Below are positions 1-5,839 of a stretch of DNA of 6,126 nucleotides, one piece after another. The notes beneath the pieces are model-generated. The model was not told the DNA's origin. It ran no database searches and was given only the letters and a program-made list of their open reading frames with translations. This stretch comes from Paludibacter sp. (GTDB lineage: Bacteria > Bacteroidota > Bacteroidia > Bacteroidales > Paludibacteraceae): positions 1-6,126 of the forward strand of contig WRGS01000129.1 of NCBI GenBank assembly GCA_009787075.1, read 5' to 3'. The translations under genes were made by a program, and so were the position numbers. The first letter of the stretch is position 1. Every line of letters begins with the position of its first letter.

Positions 1-207
1 GTTTTCTCAAGTGCTGATGCAGCGTATCAGTTTGTATCCACAACGGCAAATCCGACTTATACCTATTTCCGTTGCCAAATAACTGATGCTCAGTGCGGCT
101 CGTTCTATGTATATTACCATACAAGCGCAAGTCCGTGTATGCTGCCTGTTAATCCTAATCTGATGAATTTACCTGAAAACAATCCTTTAAAGCGACAAAA
201 GAATTGA
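1..207 (+). CDS. C-terminal fragment of a probable exported protein (5' end outside window)
   Basis: Frame 1 is open from the window edge to a TGA at 205-207 and encodes the last 68 residues of a protein. I do not recognise the family. The fragment is rich in Tyr, Ser, Thr and Asn and has three Cys (fragment residues 25, 32 and 46). The stretch YFRCQITDAQCGSFYVYYH resembles the final strands of an Ig-like or PKD-like domain, where a Y-x-C pattern is common in Bacteroidetes surface proteins. That is a resemblance by eye only. The end (NNPLKRQKN) is short and basic and does not look like a type IX secretion C-terminal domain. A near-perfect palindrome starts 9 bases after the stop and a strong terminator lies 160 bases downstream, which supports this being a real gene end. 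The reading frame is likely and the function is unknown. Confidence 0.62.
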   Translation, partial: VFSSADAAYQFVSTTANPTYTYFRCQITDAQCGSFYVYYHTSASPCMLPVNPNLMNLPENNPLKRQKN

Positions 208-216
208 TTTTCAGGC

Positions 217-257
217 TTTTCAACATTCCATATTTTTAAAATATGTAATGTTGAAAA
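217..257. repeat. Near-perfect 20-bp palindrome just downstream of a stop codon
   Basis: Arms 217-236 and 238-257 are reverse complements at 19 of 20 positions (mismatch at 228/246) around a single central base at 237. In RNA this would form a long A/U-rich hairpin starting 9 bases after the stop codon of the upstream gene. The bases after it (AGAATTTTTAAAATAAA) are only weakly U-rich. It could be a 3'-end stabilising or terminator structure, or an operator-like palindrome in DNA. A role in 3'-end formation for the upstream gene is the simplest reading. Confidence 0.6.
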
Positions 258-292
258 CAGAATTTTTAAAATAAATAACAAAAAATCCAATC

Positions 293-331
293 GCCTCCCC
301 TCTTCTTGAGGATAGGGGCAGGAGGAGAGGC
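293..331. repeat. C/G-rich imperfect inverted repeat
   Basis: The outer arms GCCTC (293-297) and GAGGC (327-331) are complementary. Inside them CCCCT (297-301) can pair with AGGGG (314-318) as an alternative stem. The segment is C/T-rich on its left half and G/A-rich on its right half, in sharp contrast to the surrounding A/T-rich DNA. No coding capacity is seen. The right half (312-326) recurs imperfectly at 436-450. It may be a remnant of a dispersed intergenic repeat; that is inference. Confidence 0.4.
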
Positions 332-366
332 TAAAAAACCTGCATCAAACTAAACTAAAAACGGGG

Positions 367-401
367 CTTGAGGTGCGTAATTATGCGCCTCAAGTTTTTT
401 T
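367..401 (+). terminator. Strong rho-independent terminator
   Basis: CTTGAGGTGCGTA at 367-379 pairs with TATGCGCCTCAAG at 382-394 (with two G-U pairs), giving a stem of about 12 bp and a small loop. Seven T bases follow at 395-401. It lies 160 bases after the stop codon at 207 and upstream of the oxidoreductase promoter, so it separates the two transcription units. The distance from the stop implies either a long 3' untranslated region or a separate small RNA; no promoter for the latter is visible. Confidence 0.85.
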
Positions 402-435
402 ACGTAAATTTCGCCACTCCGACAGGGTTAAAGCC

Positions 436-474
436 ATAGGGTGAGGAGGATTGGAGGTGGGCAGAGGCTGGAGG
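436..474 (+). other. G-rich tract with nine G-runs upstream of the operon promoter
   Basis: Nine runs of two or three G occur between 439 and 474 (439-441, 445-446, 448-449, 453-454, 456-457, 459-461, 466-467, 470-471, 473-474), separated by short spacers. The tract ends 40 bases before the -33 box of the next promoter. It could in principle form a two-layer G-quadruplex on the + strand, or be a decayed repeat copy, since 436-450 matches 312-326 at 13 of 15 bases. No function is demonstrated. Confidence 0.35.
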
Positions 475-513
475 CGTTTGCATGCTGATTTTTAAAATTT
501 TTTCACAAAGATT

Positions 514-545
514 CTTGCCTGTTACAATTATTTTGTGTTACTTTG
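514..545 (+). promoter_or_regulatory. Bacteroidetes-type promoter for the oxidoreductase operon
   Basis: CTTG at 514-517 serves as the -33 box and TTACTTTG at 538-545 as the -7 box. The latter matches TAnnTTTG at five of its six fixed bases. The spacer is 20 bases, within the usual range for the Bacteroidetes primary sigma factor. Transcription would start near 552, leaving a leader of about 47 A/T-rich bases with no Shine-Dalgarno sequence before the ATG at 599. Confidence 0.65.
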
Positions 546-598
546 CAAAAGTTTTTCAACTTTTTAAATAAAAATAAAATAATCTCTAATCTAATTAT

Positions 599-1687
599 AT
601 GAACAACAAAGAAGAAATACGTTTAATGAAAGGCAACGAAGCGATTGCTGAGGCAGCAATTCGTTGTGGTTGTGATGGTTACTTTGGTTATCCAATCACG
701 CCGCAGTCCGAAATTATGGAAACGTTGATGGACATTGAGCCGTGGAAAACTACAGGAATGGTTGTTTTACAAGCCGAAAGCGAAGTTGCTGCTATCAATA
801 TGGTTTATGGCGGGGCAGGCTGTGGTAAGCGCGTTATGACTTCATCTTCTTCGCCCGGAATAAGTTTGAAGCAGGAAGGCATTTCATATATCGCGGCGGC
901 GGAATTGCCCTGCGTTATTGTCAATGTGATGCGCGGCGGACCCGGACTTGGAACAATTCAACCTTCACAAGCCGATTATTTTCAGTCGGTTAAGGGCGGC
1001 GGACACGGCGATTATCGTCTTATATGCCTTGCTCCTGCATCGGTGCAGGAAATGGCTGATTCAATGGCTTTAGCTTTCGATTTGGCGTTTAAATATCGCA
1101 CGCCGGCATTGATTTTGGCTGATGGTGTGATTGGACAAATGATGGAAAAAGTAGTGTTACCACCACAAAAACCACGTTTGACTGATGCAGAAATTGCTAA
1201 AAATTGTCCATGGGCAACGCTCGGAAAGCCGCAAAATCGCAATCAAAATGTGATAACGTCACTTTGTATGGATCCATACGAAATGGAAAAAATCAACGAA
1301 CATTTACAAAGAAAATATTGCACTATTGAAGAAAATGAGGTACGCTTTGAGGAAACCAACTGCGAAGATGCAGATTTTGTGATAGTTGCTTTCGGCTCTG
1401 TGGCGAGGATAAGTCATAAAGCGATGGAAATGGCTCGTCAGCAAGGCATTAAAGTTGGTGTTCTGCGCCCTATAACGCTTTTCCCTTATCCGACAAAAGA
1501 AATTGAGCGTTTGGCGCAGCGTGTAAAGGGTTTTTTGACCGTTGAAATGAGCGCAGGGCAAATGGTTGAAGATGTTCGCCTTGCGGTTAATGGAAAAGTT
1601 CCTGTGGAATTTTACGGACGGCTCGGCGGAGTTGTTCCTTCGCCAGATGAAGTTGTCGATGCGCTTAAAAGCAAATTGGCAAAATAA
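599..1687 (+). CDS. vorB: 2-oxoacid:ferredoxin oxidoreductase, alpha subunit (VorB type)
   Basis: This 362-residue protein is the alpha subunit of a CoA-dependent 2-oxoacid:ferredoxin oxidoreductase, most like the Bacteroidetes 3-methyl-2-oxobutanoate (2-oxoisovalerate) enzyme. With the beta and gamma subunits encoded next to it, it would convert a branched-chain 2-oxoacid and CoA to acyl-CoA and CO2 in the cytoplasm, reducing ferredoxin. The N-terminal thiamine-pyrimidine domain shows GYPITPQSE (30-38), QAESE (58-62) with the acidic residue expected to contact the thiamine ring, and RGGPGLGT (112-119). A second domain from about residue 255 carries AFGSVA and later LRPITLFPYP, the usual C-terminal fold of this family. 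The length is normal. Met10 is an alternative start, but family members usually have several residues before MKGNEA, so 599 is preferred. Substrate specificity (VOR versus KOR) rests on overall resemblance and is less certain than the family. Confidence 0.93.
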   Translation: MNNKEEIRLMKGNEAIAEAAIRCGCDGYFGYPITPQSEIMETLMDIEPWKTTGMVVLQAESEVAAINMVYGGAGCGKRVMTSSSSPGISLKQEGISYIAAAELPCVIVNVMRGGPGLGTIQPSQADYFQSVKGGGHGDYRLICLAPASVQEMADSMALAFDLAFKYRTPALILADGVIGQMMEKVVLPPQKPRLTDAEIAKNCPWATLGKPQNRNQNVITSLCMDPYEMEKINEHLQRKYCTIEENEVRFEETNCEDADFVIVAFGSVARISHKAMEMARQQGIKVGVLRPITLFPYPTKEIERLAQRVKGFLTVEMSAGQMVEDVRLAVNGKVPVEFYGRLGGVVPSPDEVVDALKSKLAK

Positions 1688-1726
1688 ATTTTTATTTTTA
1701 ATAATTTTTATCTAATAAAAAAAGAA

Positions 1727-2491
1727 ATGAATACACAAGAAATAAAAAAAACTGAAAATTTAATTTATCAGAAGCCGAAATCGATGATAGACGTACCTAT
1801 GCATTATTGTCCGGGCTGTTCGCATGGCGTGGTGCATAAACTCATTGCCGAAATTATTGACGAGATGGGAATTCAGGATAAAACTATTGGCATTGCTCCT
1901 GTTGGTTGTGCGGTGTTTGCTTATAATTATGTTGATATTGATTGGCAACAAGCCGCTCATGGACGCGCTCCTGCGGTGGCAACTGCGGTAAAACGTCTTT
2001 TGCCCGACCATTGCGTTTTTACCTATCAGGGCGACGGCGATCTTGCCGCTATCGGTACTGCCGAAACAATTCACGCTGCAAACCGCGGTGAAAATATTAC
2101 AATTATTTTTATAAATAACGGAATTTACGGAATGACAGGCGGACAAATGGCGCCGACAACTCTTGAAGGAATGGTTACGGCAACTTCGCCGCACGGCAGA
2201 AATCACGAAATCAACGGTTATCCGTTGAATATCACTCCGTTGCTTGCGTTGCTGGAAGGAACTTGTTATGTTACGCGGCAGGCTGTACATACAGTTGCCG
2301 CAGTGCGTAAAGCAAAAAAAGCGATTCAAAAGGGATTTGAAAATTCTATGCAGAAAAAAGGAACTTCGGTTATTGAAATTGTAAGTACCTGTAGTTCTGG
2401 TTGGAAAATGACACCAAGCGCATCAAACAAATGGATGGTAGAAAATATGTTTCCTGTGTATCCACTTGGAGATATGAAAAATTTGGAATAA
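1727..2491 (+). CDS. 2-oxoacid:ferredoxin oxidoreductase, beta subunit (thiamine diphosphate-binding)
   Basis: This 254-residue beta subunit binds thiamine diphosphate and one [4Fe-4S] cluster, and forms the active site with the alpha subunit. Cluster ligands by family pattern are Cys28 and Cys31 (CPGC), Cys61 (PVGC) and Cys222 (STCSSGW); all four are present. The cofactor motif is GDGD at 102-105 followed by NN at 130-131, with the conserved NNGIYGMTGGQ region after it. Length and all key residues are intact. The gene starts 39 bases after the alpha-subunit stop, with an A-rich stretch (AAAAAAAGAA) directly before the ATG and no promoter box in the gap, so co-transcription is very likely. 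The protein matches, from memory, the Bacteroidales VOR beta subunit over nearly its full length. No symbol is given because vorA and vorB are used in opposite senses in different databases. Confidence 0.93.
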   Translation: MNTQEIKKTENLIYQKPKSMIDVPMHYCPGCSHGVVHKLIAEIIDEMGIQDKTIGIAPVGCAVFAYNYVDIDWQQAAHGRAPAVATAVKRLLPDHCVFTYQGDGDLAAIGTAETIHAANRGENITIIFINNGIYGMTGGQMAPTTLEGMVTATSPHGRNHEINGYPLNITPLLALLEGTCYVTRQAVHTVAAVRKAKKAIQKGFENSMQKKGTSVIEIVSTCSSGWKMTPSASNKWMVENMFPVYPLGDMKNLE

Positions 2492-2543
2492 AAAATTTTA
2501 TGCTATTCTGATTTATTTACTAATTTTTAATAAACTGATATTT

Positions 2544-3089
2544 ATGACCGAAGAAATAATTATAGCAGGATTTGGGGGGCAGGGAGTTCTCTCGATGGGA
2601 AAAATTTTAGCATATTCGGGCTTGATGCAAGGGCAGGAAGTTTCGTGGTTGCCTGCTTACGGACCCGAACAACGCGGCGGAACGGCAAATGTAACCGTTA
2701 TTTTGAGCGATGAAAAAATTTCATCACCTGTGCTGCGAATGTACGACACGGCGATTGTGCTTAATCAGCCTTCACTTGATAAATTTGAGAGCAAAGTAAA
2801 GAGCGGCGGAACGCTGATTTTCGACAGCAACGGTTTCACTCGCTTCCCCGAACGCAAGGACATCAACATTTATCGCATTGATGCAACCGAATATGCAGCG
2901 GCAAATAATGCGCAAAAAACGATGAATATGTTGATTTTGGGCGGTATGCTGAAAATTCGCCCGATAGTAAAAATCGAAAATGTGTTGAAAGGACTTGAAA
3001 AATCCTTGCCTGAACGGCATCATCATCTTATTCCGCTCAATGAAAAAGCGATTAAGCAGGGTGGGGAATTGATACAGAAATTGAATTAA
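2544..3089 (+). CDS. 2-oxoacid:ferredoxin oxidoreductase, gamma subunit
   Basis: This 181-residue protein is the gamma subunit of the same enzyme, the domain thought to take part in CoA binding and assembly. It begins with the family signature GFGGQG (9-14) and carries YGPEQRGGTAN (39-49), a close variant of the usual YGPExRGGTAN. A Rossmann-like core follows, with the hydrophobic strand TAIVLNQPS near residue 69 and GGTLIFDSNG near 88. The length is typical for a separate gamma subunit. It starts 52 bases after the beta-subunit stop; that gap is A/T-rich and shows no TAnnTTTG box, so the three genes form one operon. No ferredoxin-like delta subunit follows; the next gene is rpsA, with its own promoter. 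The family assignment is firm. Confidence 0.92.
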   Translation: MTEEIIIAGFGGQGVLSMGKILAYSGLMQGQEVSWLPAYGPEQRGGTANVTVILSDEKISSPVLRMYDTAIVLNQPSLDKFESKVKSGGTLIFDSNGFTRFPERKDINIYRIDATEYAAANNAQKTMNMLILGGMLKIRPIVKIENVLKGLEKSLPERHHHLIPLNEKAIKQGGELIQKLN

Positions 3090-3127
3090 CAAATAAAAAG
3101 GAATTTTTTTTTTAAATCAGCAGTAAT

Positions 3128-3207
3128 GTATTGCGAAAGCAAGGAAGTAATCGAAACAATCCATTGAAAATTAACGCATTGGGTTGTTTCGCGTTGCTTT
3201 CAATTAC
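3128..3207. repeat. Large imperfect stem-loop between the oxidoreductase operon and rpsA
   Basis: Inner arms 3152-3162 (CGAAACAATCC) and 3181-3191 (GGGTTGTTTCG) pair over 11 positions with one G-U pair. Outer arms GAAAGCAA (3135-3142) and TTGCTTTC (3194-3201) pair over 8, and ATTG/CAAT (3130-3133 and 3201-3204) extend the stem with a 2-base bulge. The arms are joined by a 9-versus-2 internal loop, and the terminal loop is 18 bases. It begins 38 bases after the gamma stop codon and ends upstream of the rpsA promoter, so it belongs to the operon's 3' region rather than the rpsA leader. No T-run follows directly (the nearest starts at 3221), so it is not a classical terminator. It may be a 3' stabilising structure or a REP-like repeat. 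Confidence 0.5.
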
Positions 3208-3294
3208 GTTATCCTCATAATTTTTTTGTTATTTTTGTCAAAACAAAAAGAAAAATGCTTTCGCCTGTCCTTACGGCAAATTCAAAAATTAATT

Positions 3295-3324
3295 TTTGAT
3301 TATGAAATTTTTGTTGTACCTTTG
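3295..3324 (+). promoter_or_regulatory. Bacteroidetes-type promoter for rpsA
   Basis: TACCTTTG at 3317-3324 is a perfect TAnnTTTG -7 box, and TTTG at 3295-3298 is the -33 box, with an 18-base spacer (slightly short of the usual 19-21). Transcription would start near 3331, giving a leader of only about 17 bases, TTTTTTAAACAACATA, before the ATG at 3348. That leaves no room for a structured autoregulatory leader, and no Shine-Dalgarno sequence is present. Confidence 0.75.
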
Positions 3325-3347
3325 CAGCCATTTTTTTAAACAACATA

Positions 3348-5474
3348 ATGTCTAACCCTTTAATTGAAAAAAAATTAGATTCAATGGAAGAAAACAAAAT
3401 TGTTCCCCAAGAGGAGAACGAAATCGTAAATGAAATTCCTCAAAATGAGGAAATTATCCAAGAAGTGCAATCTGCGGCTTCTAAAAAACTACACACAGAA
3501 AAAACTCCCGCAAAACCCGATGCGGATTTCGATTGGGACGCTTACGAAAATGGCGATTTAATCTCAAAAGAAGACAAAAAACAACTCGAATCTGCTTACG
3601 ACCAAACACTTACAGCGGTTAAAGACCACGAAGTTGTAGAAGGCGTTGTTACTGCAATGAACAAACGCGAAGTGGTGATTAACATCGGCGCAAAGCAGGA
3701 AGGCGTTATTCCTATGAGCGAATTCCGCTACGACCCCGACCTCAAAGTAGGCGATAAAGTTGAAGTTTTTGTAGAAAGTCAGGAAGATAAAAAAGGACAA
3801 CTTGTAATTTCGCACCGTCTCGCACGTCAGGCACGCTCGTGGGATAGAGTTAATGCAGCTCTCGAAAGTCAGGAAATTGTTAAGGGCTATGTAAAATGCC
3901 GCACAAAAGGCGGAATGATTGTTGATATTTTCAGCATCGAAGCGTTTTTGCCAGGTTCTCAAATTGACGTTAAGCCAATTCGCGATTATGATATTTATGT
4001 CGGCAAAACGATGGAATTTAAGGTTGTAAAAATCAATCAGGAATACAAAAACGTTGTTGTGTCGCACAAAGCATTGATTGAAGCGGAAATAGAACAGCAA
4101 AAAGCCGAAATTATGAGCCACCTGCAAAAAGGTCAGGTACTCGAAGGCGTTGTTAAAAACATCACAACCTACGGCGTATTTATCGATTTGGGCGGCGTAG
4201 ATGGATTAATTCATATCACAGACCTCAGTTGGGGGCGCGTTACTCACCCTGAAGAAATTGTTCATTTGGACGAAAAACTCAATGTTGTTATTCTTGATTT
4301 TGATGAAGAGAAAAAACGCATTGCTTTGGGCTTGAAACAACTTTCTCCGCATCCTTGGGAGGCTCTTAACCCCGACCTTAAAGTTGGCGATAAAATTAAA
4401 GGAAAAGTTGTTGTAATGGCTGATTATGGCGCGTTTATAGAAGTTGCGCCAGGCGTTGAAGGATTGATTCACGTTTCGGAAATGAGCTGGTCGCAACATT
4501 TGCGCTCGGCGCAGGATTTCCTAAAAGTTGGCGATGAAGTTGAAACAGTGATACTTACTCTCGACCGCGATGAACGTAAAATGTCGCTCGGCATCAAGCA
4601 ACTTCACCCAGATCCTTGGGAAAATATTGATAAAAAATATCCTGTCGGCAGCCGTCATATTGCAAAAGTACGCAACTTTACCAATTTTGGCGTTTTTGTA
4701 GAAATTGAAGAAGGAGTTGATGGTTTGATTCATATTTCCGACCTTAGTTGGACAAAGAAAATCAAACACCCGTCAGAATTTACAAAAGCAGGCGACAGTA
4801 TTGAAGTTATTGTTCTTGAAATTGACAAGGAAAACCGCAGATTGTCGTTAGGACACAAGCAGTTGGAAGATAATCCTTGGGATAATCTCGAAACTGTATT
4901 TACCGAAGGCAGCATTCACGAAGGACATATTTCCGAATTTACAGACAAAGGCGCGATTGTTGTTTTGCCATACGGCTTGGAAGGTTTTGTTTTGCCTCGT
5001 CAAATGGTAAAAGAAGACGGTTCGCAGGCGCAGGTTGGTGAAAAGTTGAAATTCAAAATTATTGAATTTAATAAAGATACAAAACGTATCCTTGTTTCGC
5101 ATACCAAAACTTACGAAGTAGAGGCAGCGCCCGCAGCCGAACCAGCCATAGAAGTTAAAACAAAGAAAGGCGCGCACGCTAAAAAACAGCAGGAAGAACA
5201 ACCAGCAGCCGAACTACCAACGCAAGTAATGGAAAAAACCACTTTGGGCGATATTCCGCAACTTGCCGACTTTAAAGACCAACTCGAAAACGCTTCGGCA
5301 GAAAAAGCGAAAAAGCCTGCTAAAAAGGCAAGCAAAAAAGCCGAAGAAGCGGTTGAAGAAAAAGCCGTAGAAGCGGCGCAGGCAGTTGAAGAAGTAAAAG
5401 AGGAAGCGAAAGAAACGGCTAAAAAAACAAGAAAATCGTCAAAAAAAGAAGAGGATAAAAAAGCCGAAGAATAA
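3348..5474 (+). CDS. rpsA: 30S ribosomal protein S1
   Basis: This 708-residue protein is ribosomal protein S1, which binds mRNA and helps load it on the 30S subunit. Six S1 (OB-fold) RNA-binding domains lie at about 95-156, 174-241, 262-331, 347-418, 432-505 and 519-587. Domains 3 to 5 carry the canonical pattern of GxVxxxxxYGxFV/I, GVxGLIHxSxxSW and a closing SLGxKQL. The central part closely follows Bacteroidales S1 as I remember it. Two parts go beyond the core: an acidic N-terminal extension (about 1-58) before the conserved DFDWDAYENG, and a 121-residue C-terminal tail (588-708). The tail holds a TTLGDIPQLADFKDQL segment (631-646) that recalls a motif near the end of other Bacteroidetes S1 proteins, followed by a Lys/Glu/Ala-rich low-complexity end. 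Met13 is a possible alternative start, but 3348 fits the promoter. The gene is transcribed alone, with a promoter and a terminator flanking it. Confidence 0.96.
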   Translation: MSNPLIEKKLDSMEENKIVPQEENEIVNEIPQNEEIIQEVQSAASKKLHTEKTPAKPDADFDWDAYENGDLISKEDKKQLESAYDQTLTAVKDHEVVEGVVTAMNKREVVINIGAKQEGVIPMSEFRYDPDLKVGDKVEVFVESQEDKKGQLVISHRLARQARSWDRVNAALESQEIVKGYVKCRTKGGMIVDIFSIEAFLPGSQIDVKPIRDYDIYVGKTMEFKVVKINQEYKNVVVSHKALIEAEIEQQKAEIMSHLQKGQVLEGVVKNITTYGVFIDLGGVDGLIHITDLSWGRVTHPEEIVHLDEKLNVVILDFDEEKKRIALGLKQLSPHPWEALNPDLKVGDKIKGKVVVMADYGAFIEVAPGVEGLIHVSEMSWSQHLRSAQDFLKVGDEVETVILTLDRDERKMSLGIKQLHPDPWENIDKKYPVGSRHIAKVRNFTNFGVFVEIEEGVDGLIHISDLSWTKKIKHPSEFTKAGDSIEVIVLEIDKENRRLSLGHKQLEDNPWDNLETVFTEGSIHEGHISEFTDKGAIVVLPYGLEGFVLPRQMVKEDGSQAQVGEKLKFKIIEFNKDTKRILVSHTKTYEVEAAPAAEPAIEVKTKKGAHAKKQQEEQPAAELPTQVMEKTTLGDIPQLADFKDQLENASAEKAKKPAKKASKKAEEAVEEKAVEAAQAVEEVKEEAKETAKKTRKSSKKEEDKKAEE

Positions 5475-5505
5475 ATAATATTTCGTTTCATAATATAGTG
5501 TGAAT

Positions 5506-5541
5506 AAGGCACGAGCAATTTTGTTCGTGCTTTATTTTTTT
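5506..5541 (+). terminator. Rho-independent terminator of rpsA
   Basis: AAGGCACGAGCA (5506-5517) pairs with TGTTCGTGCTTT (5522-5533) over 12 positions including two G-U pairs, with the four-base loop ATTT. The stem is followed by A and then seven T bases (5535-5541). It begins 31 bases after the rpsA stop codon and is the evident end of that transcript. Confidence 0.88.
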
Positions 5542-5553
5542 CATATAGTGCCA

Positions 5554-5656
5554 CCACAGGCTTACACCTGCGGTTATTCACATAACGCCATGACGGGCTA
5601 ATGGAAAAATAAAAAAATATTCAACTTTGCCCGTCAGGGCAATATATTAATAACCG
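5554..5656. repeat. Long imperfect inverted repeat, REP- or MITE-like intergenic element
   Basis: CGGTTATT (5571-5578) is the exact reverse complement of AATAACCG (5649-5656). In the same register, GCCATGACGGGC (5587-5598) matches GCCCGTCAGGGC (5629-5640) at 11 of 12 positions. An unpaired 8-base segment lies between the two blocks on each side, and a 30-base A/T-rich loop sits at the centre. A smaller hairpin precedes the left arm: CCACAGG (5554-5560) with CCTGCGG (5567-5573), one mismatch. No open reading frame is contained, so it is non-autonomous if mobile. Short hairpins joined by a GTTATTCACA-like linker resemble repeats I recall between Bacteroidetes genes, but I cannot confirm copy number from one window. 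Confidence 0.55.
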
Positions 5657-5781
5657 TATGTGGAGCAAAACGACACTTACGGAAAATAACGACATTCAAA
5701 CAACATTTGACCCCAAGTAAATTGTAAATTCAGCGTAATTGAGGAGAAATACAATAAATTTTTAAACAGTTTCTAAAAAAA

Positions 5782-5814
5782 GTTGCACAAATTAAATAAA
5801 AATGTGTAATTTTG
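5782..5814 (+). promoter_or_regulatory. Bacteroidetes-type promoter for the outer-membrane protein gene
   Basis: TAATTTTG at 5807-5814 is a perfect TAnnTTTG -7 box followed by CG, and GTTG at 5782-5785 serves as the -33 box, with a 21-base spacer. Transcription would start near 5821, giving a leader of about 19 A/T-rich bases before the ATG at 5840. There is no Shine-Dalgarno sequence. Confidence 0.7.
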
Positions 5815-5839
5815 CGCCTGTAAATTTTAAAATATATTT

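Noticed and set aside
1760..2329. 189-codon minus-strand open frame
   Set aside because: It lies wholly inside the well-recognised beta-subunit gene and has no family resemblance.
599..3089. Operon encoding pyruvate or 2-oxoglutarate:ferredoxin oxidoreductase
   Set aside because: These are relatives with similar motifs, but the overall sequence resembles the Bacteroidetes VorB set more closely. Specificity remains an inference, not a proof.
3105..3114. T-run after the gamma-subunit gene as an intrinsic terminator
   Set aside because: No G/C-containing hairpin precedes it, so it does not meet the pattern of an intrinsic terminator.
3230..3237. TATTTTTG, a perfect match to the -7 consensus
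   Set aside because: No -33 TTG/TTTG box lies at a suitable distance, and T-rich DNA gives this string by chance. The box at 3317 is much better placed.
3215..3397. 60-codon minus-strand open frame spanning the rpsA promoter
   Set aside because: It overlaps the promoter and start of rpsA, is short, and has no recognisable features.
3564..4127. 187-codon minus-strand open frame
   Set aside because: It lies inside rpsA, has a Phe/Asn-rich composition typical of antisense translation, and shows no domain.
5111..5581. 156-codon open frame on the minus strand, rich in Ser, Ala and Phe
   Set aside because: It is the mirror of the Lys/Glu/Ala-rich rpsA tail, whose biased codons keep the opposite strand open. 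It has no recognisable domain and also overlaps the terminator.
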